Assembly (NCBI GenBank): GCA_965651365.1
Contig: CBFGSA010000012.1
Location: forward strand, 1-36,719
Direction of reading: 5' to 3'
From: DASSBG01 sp965651365
GTDB taxonomy: Bacteria; Pseudomonadota; Gammaproteobacteria; Xanthomonadales; Rhodanobacteraceae
DNA: 36,719 nucleotides
Under the pieces are notes generated by a model. That model did not search any database and was not told the origin of the DNA. It worked only from the letters and a program-made list of their open reading frames with translations. A program made the position numbers and the translations under genes. Shown here one piece after another: positions 23,967-29,941 of this stretch. Each line of letters begins with the position of its first letter. The stretch's first letter is position 1.

Positions 23967-24479
23967 ATGAACAAGAACATCAAGATTGTGTTTCTGGCGG
24001 CTCTTCTGATTGGCCTTGCTGCCTGCGCCAAGAAGCAGGAGGTGAAACCGGAAACGACCCCGCCACCGCCACCGGCGGAGACACAGCCTGCCGAAACCGG
24101 GCCGACTGCCTTCACGCCGGCAGACCTGGACAGCAACGAGTGCCTGCGTCAGCGCACCGTGTACTTCGACTTCGACCAGAGCACGATCAAGCCGGAGTTC
24201 CAGGAAGCCGTGGCCTGTCACGCCAAGTACCTCAATGATCGTCCCGACGCGCGCATGACGCTGGAAGGCAATGCCGACGAGCGCGGCTCGCGCGAGTACA
24301 ACCTCGGTCTGGGCGAGCGCCGTGCCAAGGCCGTGGAGAGTGCTCTGGAAGCCGCGGGTGCTTCGGCCAGCCAGATCGAAGTTGTCAGCTACGGCGAAGA
24401 GCGCCCGGTGTGCCGCGAGCACAACGAAAGCTGCTGGCAGAAGAACCGCCGCGTCGAAATCGTCTACACGGTGAAGTGA
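23967..24479 (+). CDS. pal: Peptidoglycan-associated lipoprotein Pal
   Basis: Pal is an outer-membrane lipoprotein that binds peptidoglycan through an OmpA-like domain. The 170-residue precursor has a lipobox LAAC with the lipidated Cys at residue 20, then a Pro-rich linker (PETTPPPPPAETQPA), and the OmpA domain with VYFDFDQSTI, GNADERGSREYNLGLGERRA and KNRRVEIVY. An AAGGA precedes the ATG by several bases. The stop overlaps the ATG of the next gene (TGATG). Confidence 0.96.
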   Translation: MNKNIKIVFLAALLIGLAACAKKQEVKPETTPPPPPAETQPAETGPTAFTPADLDSNECLRQRTVYFDFDQSTIKPEFQEAVACHAKYLNDRPDARMTLEGNADERGSREYNLGLGERRAKAVESALEAAGASASQIEVVSYGEERPVCREHNESCWQKNRRVEIVYTVK

Positions 24480-25339
24480 TGTCCGTGGCAGTCGACACGC
24501 GACTGATGGCAAGTTTGGCAGTGGCGGCATTTTGCGCCGCCACTGCCTTGCCGTCCATTGCGGCGGCCCAGGACTCGGGCCAGCGCCTGAGCCTGGCCGA
24601 ACGCGTCAGCCGTCTGGAACAGCAGCAGAGCCAGGGCGGCATTGGCCTGGTCAACCAGGTACAACAGTTGCAGAGCCAGGTCCAGCAGTTGCAGGGCCAG
24701 ATCGAGGAACTGCAGCACCAGTTGCAGCAGTACCAGCAAACCAGCAAGGACCAGTACGTGGATCTCGATTCGCGCCTGGGTCGGCTGGAAGGTCGTCCAC
24801 CGAGCGCCAGCAGTACCGCCGCACCAGTCAACAACGGTCCGGTCGAGCTGGGTGACGTGCAATTGGGTGGACAGACATCGGCGTCCCCCGGCAGCGCTTC
24901 GGCACCGGCAGAGTCACCACCCGCCGGCAACGACAATTCGGCTGCTGCGGGTGACCCGCAGGCCGACTACCAGCACGCCTTCAGCGCCTTGCGTAACGGC
25001 GATTTCGCCGCTGCATCGCGTCTGTTCAATGCCTTCATCACCAAATACCCCAATACCGACCTGACCCCCAATGCCTACTACTGGCTGGGCGAGTCCTACT
25101 ACGGCACCCAGAACTACCAGGTGGCCGAGCAGACCTTCAAGAACCTGCTCAAGCGCTTTCCCAATGACGCCAAGGCGCCCGGTGCGCTGCTCAAGGTGGG
25201 CTACTGCCAGTATGAACTGAAGCAGTGGGATCAGGCCCGCACCACCTTGAATCAGGTGCGCCAGCAGTACCCGGACAGCCAGGAAGCGCGGTTGGCCGAA
25301 GGCCGCCTGAGGGCGCTGGGGATGCAGGTCGGCGACTGA
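24479..25339 (+). CDS. cpoB: Tol-Pal coordinator protein CpoB (YbgF)
   Basis: CpoB is a periplasmic protein that binds TolA and coordinates peptidoglycan synthesis with outer-membrane constriction. The 286-residue precursor has a signal peptide (cut near AAAQD, residue ~31), a Gln/Leu-rich coiled coil for trimerisation (about 40-90: LEQQQSQGG, QQLQSQVQQLQGQ, QHQLQQYQQ), a Ser/Ala/Pro linker and three TPR-like repeats at the C-terminus (ADYQHAFSALRNGDF, YYWLGESYYG, GYCQYELKQWDQA). The start at 24479 is chosen for its TGATG overlap with pal and its signal peptide. It closes the tol-pal operon. Confidence 0.94.
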   Translation: MSVAVDTRLMASLAVAAFCAATALPSIAAAQDSGQRLSLAERVSRLEQQQSQGGIGLVNQVQQLQSQVQQLQGQIEELQHQLQQYQQTSKDQYVDLDSRLGRLEGRPPSASSTAAPVNNGPVELGDVQLGGQTSASPGSASAPAESPPAGNDNSAAAGDPQADYQHAFSALRNGDFAAASRLFNAFITKYPNTDLTPNAYYWLGESYYGTQNYQVAEQTFKNLLKRFPNDAKAPGALLKVGYCQYELKQWDQARTTLNQVRQQYPDSQEARLAEGRLRALGMQVGD

Positions 25340-25346
25340 TTCACCG

Positions 25347-26024
25347 ATGACTCTGGGAACGGCTGCAGGCATGGCCGGAAAACGGCCGCGTTTGCGGGTC
25401 AGCGAGATTTTTTTCTCCATCCAGGGCGAAGCCGACGCTGTCGGCTGGCCCACCGTGTTCGTGCGCCTGACCGGTTGCCCGCTGCGCTGCGTGTGGTGCG
25501 ATACCGAATACGCCTTCCACGGTGGCCAATGGCACGATATCGACGACATCCTGACCGAAGTGGCCCGACATGGCGCACGGCACGTCTGTGTCACCGGAGG
25601 CGAACCGCTGGCGCAAAAGCGCTGCACGATTCTGCTCAGGCAATTGTGCGATGCCGGCTATACGGTGTCGCTGGAAACCTCGGGCGCCCTCGATATCGGT
25701 CCGGTTGATCCGCGCGTACACAAGGTCATGGACCTCAAGACACCCGGCTCCGGCGAGGTGGAACGCAACCTGTGGTCAAATGTCGAAAGCCTCCTGCCGC
25801 ACGACCAGATCAAGATGGTGCTGGCCAATCGCGCCGACTACGACTGGGCCAAAGACGTGATCGAACAACACAAGCTCACCGAGCGGTGCGATGTGCTGCT
25901 GTCGCCGGTGGCCGGGAAACTCGAACCGCGGCAACTGGCCGACTGGATTCTGGCCGACCGTTTGCCTGTCCGCTTCCAGATGCAACTGCACAAGCTCCTG
26001 TGGGGCGACGTGCCCGGGCATTAG
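25347..26024 (+). CDS. queE: 7-carboxy-7-deazaguanine synthase
   Basis: QueE is a radical-SAM enzyme that contracts the ring of 6-carboxytetrahydropterin to 7-carboxy-7-deazaguanine, the third step to queuosine. The 225-residue protein has the CX3CX2C iron-sulfur motif CPLRCVWC (C44, C48, C51), FSIQGEADAVGWPTVFVR before it, and VTGGEPLAQ. The first ATG (25347) is seven bases after cpoB; a second at 25371 would remove eight residues and also gives a family-like N-terminus. queC follows after a repeat-filled gap. Confidence 0.95.
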   Translation: MTLGTAAGMAGKRPRLRVSEIFFSIQGEADAVGWPTVFVRLTGCPLRCVWCDTEYAFHGGQWHDIDDILTEVARHGARHVCVTGGEPLAQKRCTILLRQLCDAGYTVSLETSGALDIGPVDPRVHKVMDLKTPGSGEVERNLWSNVESLLPHDQIKMVLANRADYDWAKDVIEQHKLTERCDVLLSPVAGKLEPRQLADWILADRLPVRFQMQLHKLLWGDVPGH

Positions 26025-26032
26025 GCCTTCGC

Positions 26033-26053
26033 GGGACTCGGGACTCGGGACTC
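26033..26053 (+). repeat. Three GGGACTC heptads after queE
   Basis: Three perfect GGGACTC units followed by GGGG, nine bases after the queE stop. The unit is the same as in the array upstream of ruvC. Confidence 0.9.
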
Positions 26054-26095
26054 GGGGTGAGCCGGACCGAACTGCCGGTGGCAGTTCGCAGTGTC

Positions 26096-26128
26096 GTAGG
26101 GTGGGCAAAGCGCAGCGTGCCCACGCGC
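26096..26128. repeat. GTAGGGTGGGCAAAGCGCAG palindromic repeat
   Basis: The element has inverted GTGGGCA and TGCCCAC arms around AAGCGCAGCG. An inverted near-copy lies at 14311-14340. It is a frequently seen dispersed intergenic repeat in proteobacteria and here lies between queE and queC. Confidence 0.7.
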
Positions 26129-26200
26129 AAGAATTGCCGCTGTGGCCGATCGCAGGAAGTTCCAGCCCACTGCTCCGTTTCATCACGTTATGCTCTGACC

Positions 26201-26235
26201 GCTCACCGCCCGTCACTCACCGCTCACCGCTCACC
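26201..26235 (+). repeat. Five heptads of GCTCACC type before queC
   Basis: In-phase 7-bp units GCTCACC, GCCCGTC, ACTCACC, GCTCACC, GCTCACC. The array ends 12 bases before the queC ATG and, as at holA, covers the place of the ribosome-binding site. Confidence 0.75.
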
Positions 26236-26247
26236 GCGCGCACATCC

Positions 26248-26940
26248 ATGCCTGACACCACAAACAACAAACCCCGCGCCGTCGTACTGCTGTCCGGCGG
26301 CATGGATTCGGCCGTGGTTGCCGCCATGGCTGCCGAGCAAGGCTTCACCGTGCATGCGCTCAGCGTTGCCTACGGCCAACGCCATCAATCGGAACTGGCG
26401 GCCTCCGAGCGTGTCTGCAGCATGCTCGGCGTGGCCGAGCACAAGACCGTCACCGTCGACTTGCGTGCCATTGGCGGATCGGCCCTGACTGCCGACATCG
26501 ACGTGCCCGAATCGGGCGGCTCCGGCATCCCCGTGACCTACGTTCCCGCACGCAACACCATCATGCTGTCGGTTGCGTTGGGCTGGGCCGAAGTGCTCGG
26601 CGCCAGCGACATCTTCTGCGGCGTCAACGCCGTCGACTACTCCGGTTATCCCGACTGCCGGCCGGCCTTCATAGAGGCTTTCCAGCAACTGGCCAACCTT
26701 GCCACCCGCAGCGGTGTCGAAAGCGCAAGTGGCGGAATCAGGGTGCATGCGCCCTTGATGGAAATGTCCAAAGCCGACATTGCCCGGGCTGGTCAGCGCC
26801 TCGGCGTCGATTTCGCACAAACCGTCAGTTGCTACCAGGCCGACAGCCAGGGCCGCGCCTGCGGCCACTGCGATGCGTGCACACTGCGCGCAACGGGGTT
26901 TCGCGACGCCGGGCTCGAAGACCCGACCCGGTACCAATGA
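26248..26940 (+). CDS. queC: 7-cyano-7-deazaguanine (preQ0) synthase
   Basis: QueC uses ATP and ammonia to convert 7-carboxy-7-deazaguanine to preQ0, the step after QueE. The 230-residue protein has the PP-loop LLSGGMDSA (14-22), YVPARNTIML, FCGVNAVDYSGYPDCRP, and the zinc site C195, C205, C208, C211 (CYQ...CGHCDAC). Length is normal. No standard ribosome-binding site is seen because the upstream bases are the heptad array. queD and queF are not in this window. Confidence 0.96.
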   Translation: MPDTTNNKPRAVVLLSGGMDSAVVAAMAAEQGFTVHALSVAYGQRHQSELAASERVCSMLGVAEHKTVTVDLRAIGGSALTADIDVPESGGSGIPVTYVPARNTIMLSVALGWAEVLGASDIFCGVNAVDYSGYPDCRPAFIEAFQQLANLATRSGVESASGGIRVHAPLMEMSKADIARAGQRLGVDFAQTVSCYQADSQGRACGHCDACTLRATGFRDAGLEDPTRYQ

Positions 26941-26972
26941 GCAGCACAAACAGGTAAAATTGCCGCCCCCAG

Positions 26973-27047
26973 GGGCCGTTAGCTCAGCGGTAGAGCACTG
27001 GACTTTTAATCCATTGGTCGTAGGTTCGATCCCTACACGGCCCACCA
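26973..27047 (+). tRNA. tRNA-Lys (anticodon UUU)
   Basis: A complete 75-base tRNA with encoded CCA. The acceptor stem GGGCCGT pairs with ACGGCCC, the D arm has AGCTCAGCGGTAGAGC, the anticodon loop is CTTTTAA with TTT at 27005-27007, and the T arm is TAGG-TTCGATC-CCTA. TAAAAT at 26955-26960 could be a -10 box. It is the last core feature before the accessory region. Confidence 0.97.
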
Positions 27048-27405
27048 ATCCAATGAACCTTATATGCGCCTGTCTGGCTCGTTGCGTTCCTTGCGGCTTG
27101 GCTTCGGGTGACTGCTCAATGACTACTTTATTATACGTACTCGGTCAGGTAGCGATCGAACGTCTGTAGCCGTATGCAACATTCTCGTGAACTGCTGACA
27201 CGTTGGTCCGGGCCCATGATCTGACCGCCGGATGCGCCTGATGGGCGGCAATGTCACGGGGGATTGCCGCTGCTGTTCCTGCGCCAGCAACGGGAAGCTC
27301 GTCATATGAAATATGCGGGTTGACCAACGCTTTGTCTTGTTCTCGATCATTCTGTGTGGTACAAAAGCTCACACTATAGGTATTATCGTGTGAGAGTTGA
27401 TATCA
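27048..27405. other. 358-base gap between tRNA-Lys and abiEi
   Basis: No gene or integrase remnant is recognised. It is less GC-rich than the region upstream (for example ACTTTATTATACGTACTC near 27123). Short minus-strand frames exist but have no recognisable family. The last 40 bases contain the abiE inverted repeat. No duplicate of the tRNA 3' end was found in the window. Confidence 0.6.
27368..27394 (+). promoter_or_regulatory. Inverted repeat at the abiE promoter, possible AbiEi operator
   Basis: CTCACAC (27368-27374) and GTGTGAG (27388-27394) are perfect inverted arms around 13 bases that contain TATTAT (27381-27386), a plausible -10 box. The right arm ends 11 bases before the abiEi ATG, and its GAGAG end may also serve as the ribosome-binding site. 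AbiEi proteins are known to bind inverted repeats at their own promoter, so autoregulation is likely. Confidence 0.6.
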
Positions 27406-28023
27406 ATGATCCAAGCGCGATCCCAACGCGAAATAGTCCGCGATCTCCTCGCATCGCACGGGATTCTGCGTTTTTCGGAACTTCGGCAAGCGGGTGTTAC
27501 CGCTGCGACCGTAAGCCGCATGGAGAAAGGCGGTGAGGTAATTCGTCTCGCACGCGGACTATATCAGCTCCCTGACGCAGAGCTCGACGCTAATCACAGC
27601 CTGGCTGAAGCGGCCAAGCGTTTCCCCAAAGGAGTCATATGTCTGGTTTCGGCGCTCGCATTTCATGGGCTGACAGATCAGCTTCCCAAGAAAATATGGA
27701 TGGCGATTGGCCGGAACGACTGGACGCCGAAGTCGAGTGATACGCCGATTCGTGTGCTGCGTTTCTCGGACGATCTGCTTGTCAAGAGCGTCGAGATGCA
27801 TGTGATCGAAGGCGTATCGGTAAAGGTGTTCGGCGTGGCGAAAACCGTTGCCGACTGTTTCCGACATCGCGGCAAGATCGGTCTCTCCGTCGCCCTCGAA
27901 GGCCTGCAGGAAGCTCTGCGTCAACGCAAGGCCACGCCCGCTGAAATTGCCAACGCTTCTGATGCAGGCGGAGTTGGCACCGTGGTTCGGCCCTACCTGG
28001 AGGCGCTGACCGCCAATGGGTAG
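27406..28023 (+). CDS. abiEi: AbiEi-type antitoxin (type IV toxin-antitoxin)
   Basis: AbiEi is the antitoxin and transcriptional repressor of the AbiE system, first described as a phage abortive-infection system in lactococci. The 205-residue protein has an N-terminal winged helix-turn-helix (about residues 5-58: VRDLLASHGILRFSELRQAGV, then TVSRMEKGGEVIRLARGLYQL) and a C-terminal AbiEi domain (ICLVSALAFHGLTDQLPKKIW, VKVFGVAKTVADCFRHR). ATG 27406 is preferred over TTG 27397 because GAGAG lies upstream at a usable distance. The end overlaps the abiEii ATG by eight bases, the expected coupling. Base composition is lower in GC than the core genes. Confidence 0.88.
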   Translation: MIQARSQREIVRDLLASHGILRFSELRQAGVTAATVSRMEKGGEVIRLARGLYQLPDAELDANHSLAEAAKRFPKGVICLVSALAFHGLTDQLPKKIWMAIGRNDWTPKSSDTPIRVLRFSDDLLVKSVEMHVIEGVSVKVFGVAKTVADCFRHRGKIGLSVALEGLQEALRQRKATPAEIANASDAGGVGTVVRPYLEALTANG

Positions 28024-28885
28024 GGAAATCAGAAATATCGGCGCATCCATGCGTGCGCGATTGCTCAAACTTTCCAAGTCGAAAGGGCAGAATTTCGACC
28101 TTGTTCTAACGCGATTCACGTTGGAGCGTCTGCTGTTCCGGCTCAGCCTTTCGCCCCATGCGGATCGCTTTGTGCTGAAAGGCGCCATGTTGATGATGAG
28201 CTGGTTCGACGATCCGCACCGTGGGACGCGGGATCTCGATCTGCTTGGTTTCGGTGATCCGAGCGAAGACGCAATGCTGGCGACGTTCCGGGAGGTTCTG
28301 GCTCAGGATGTCCAGGACGGCGTAATGTTCGTTCCTGGCACATTGCGTGTCGGGCGCATTCGCGAGGAGCTCGACTATGGCGGCCTTCGCCTGCATGCGA
28401 TCGCATCCATCGCCGGCGCTCGGATCAGCGTCACAGTTGATATCGGTTTTGGTGATGCGCTGGAGCCCGGGACTGTCGTCATTGATTATCCGGTTATGCT
28501 CGACCTCCCGGCGCCAAGGCTGCGCGCCTATGCACGGGAAACGGTCATTGCAGAGAAGTTCCAGGCCATGGTGGCGCTCGGCCGCGCGAACAGCCGAATG
28601 AAAGACTTCTACGACATATGGATGCTCAACCGGTCGTTCCACTTCGGTGATAAAAGCCTGGCAAAGGCGATCGCGGCAACCTTCATGATGCGCAAAACGG
28701 CGATTCCAAACGAGTTGCCGGATGCGCTCACACCGGAGTTTGCCATGGATAAACAGAAACAGCGGCAGTGGCGCGCTTTCGTTGACAACGTTGCAGTGGA
28801 TCCGGGCTCGCTTTCTCGGGTCGTTGATGAACTTGCTGGTTTCTTGATGCCACAGGCAAAACGAGCAACAGAATTGAGTTCATAA
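28016..28885 (+). CDS. abiEii: AbiEii/AbiGii-type nucleotidyltransferase toxin
   Basis: AbiEii toxins are DUF1814 nucleotidyltransferases; characterised relatives modify tRNA acceptor ends and stop growth. The 289-residue protein has LKGAMLM (55-61), the catalytic motif GTRDLDLLGFG (70-80, D73 and D75), VDIGFGD (141-147, D142), ETVIAEKFQAMVALG with K181, and KDFYDIWML (196-204), in the order seen in the family. A GGAGG at 27999-28003 lies 12 bases before the ATG inside the antitoxin gene. All catalytic motifs are present, so it is probably functional. Confidence 0.9.
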   Translation: MGREIRNIGASMRARLLKLSKSKGQNFDLVLTRFTLERLLFRLSLSPHADRFVLKGAMLMMSWFDDPHRGTRDLDLLGFGDPSEDAMLATFREVLAQDVQDGVMFVPGTLRVGRIREELDYGGLRLHAIASIAGARISVTVDIGFGDALEPGTVVIDYPVMLDLPAPRLRAYARETVIAEKFQAMVALGRANSRMKDFYDIWMLNRSFHFGDKSLAKAIAATFMMRKTAIPNELPDALTPEFAMDKQKQRQWRAFVDNVAVDPGSLSRVVDELAGFLMPQAKRATELSS

Positions 28886-28900
28886 GGGTGCCTATTAGAA

Positions 28901-29680
28901 GGGCTCTTCCCCTGATCGGGTGGGTAGTTTAGCGTAGGGGAATGAGAGACAAACAGCTGTACCAGCAGATCTTGGGTATCGAGTCGCCGTGGCGCGTAAT
29001 GTCGGTCGACGTGTCGGTTCAGGACGGTGAGGTTCGGGTGCAAGTGGACGCCAAAGCGGGCAGCCAGCATCGATGTCCGCAGTGCGGCAAGCGGTGTCCG
29101 GGCTATGATCGCCGGGTTCGGCGCTGGCGGCATTTGGATACCTGCCAACTCAAGACCATCTTGGTTGCCGAGGTGCCGCGGGTGAGGTGTCCAGACCACG
29201 GTGTAGTGATGGTGAAAGTGCCATGGGCGGAGCCAGGCGCAGCGTTCACCGCACTGTTTGAGGCGCTGGTGATCGACTGGCTGAAGGAGGCCTCCACTGC
29301 AGCCGTGGCGCGGCAACTGAATCTGAGCTGGAACGCGATAGACGGCATCATGCAACGCGCGGTCAAACGCGGCCTTGCGCGACGCAAGCGCAAACCTTCC
29401 AAGCACATTGGCGTGGACGAAACAGCATTTCGCAAGGGCCACGCCTACGTCACGGTGGTCTCCGACGGAGCCACCGTGCTGCACGTAGCCGACGCCATCC
29501 TCGACCGCCTGGTGCACAGCGCCTACAAGATCCAACTCAAAGGAGAGTCGATGCGCAAACACAGGACCAAACTGGCCTCCACCACCGATCCCGAGTAGCA
29601 ATACACAAAACCCGCGTCGCTACGCTCCGACAGGTGGCAGCCTTGCCGTGGAATGGGTGGCAGGCTTCAGTGAAATAGGC
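28901..29680 (+). mobile_element. Composite insertion-sequence remnant (ISL3 left part joined to IS21 right part)
   Basis: The left edge has GGGCTCTTCCCC (28901-28912), resembling ISL3-family ends, followed by a truncated ISL3-like transposase. From about 29485 the coding sequence switches to the C-terminal end of an IS21 IstB ATPase, followed by two tandem 23-base repeats (29633-29655 and 29656-29678, both starting GGTGGCAG) that resemble the multiple terminal binding sites of IS21 elements. The right end of the ISL3 element and the left part of the IS21 element (istA, most of istB) are missing, so the remnant is not expected to move. Confidence 0.7.
28942..29598 (+). pseudogene. ISL3 transposase / IstB chimeric remnant
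   Basis: The 218-residue frame is intact but chimeric. Residues 1-180 are ISL3-type: zinc-binding CPQC (45-48) with further Cys/His near 68-86, RRWRHLD, a helix-turn-helix with WNAIDGIMQRAV, and the first catalytic aspartate in HIGVDE (D159). After TVLHVAD the sequence continues as AILDRLVHSAYKIQLKGESM (residues 185-204), which is the conserved end of IS21 IstB. The second and third catalytic residues of the ISL3 DDE domain are missing and the IstB ATPase motifs are absent. The product is very unlikely to catalyse transposition. Confidence 0.75.
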
Positions 29681-29941
29681 ACGCGGATAGAGGCACGAAG
29701 CAATGCATGACTTCATGGAGAATGTCTTGTGAGACTTGCAACCGCAGACACGTATCCGCGTTGAGGCTATGTCAACGCTGATGCAGACAGTCCTTACCTA
29801 CCCGCGACGCGCATGCCACCCTTGGACGGTCAACAACGTTCTGCACGATCTCATGTTGCGGTGGTTCAGGAAAGTTGTCTGCACTTTCATGTAGAGATCT
29901 GCGTGATGGCGTTGCCGACCGCGCGGCATATTCCACTCTGC
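29681..29941. other. Region between the IS remnant and the phytase gene
   Basis: Nothing is recognised. No convincing open frame, hairpin terminator for the minus-strand phytase gene, or repeat is seen. The right-hand boundary of the IS debris cannot be fixed. Confidence 0.5.

Noticed and set aside
26201..26235. CRISPR-like array
   Set aside because: The period is 7 bp without spacers; it is a simple tandem repeat. No CRISPR array or cas gene was seen anywhere in the window.
26025..26247. preQ1 riboswitch upstream of queC
   Set aside because: The gap is filled by dispersed and tandem repeats and shows no preQ1 aptamer-like hairpin with an A-rich tail.
27123..27372. Minus-strand small frames between tRNA-Lys and abiEi as an integrase remnant
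   Set aside because: The translations show no integrase motif (R...HxxR...Y) or any other recognised family.
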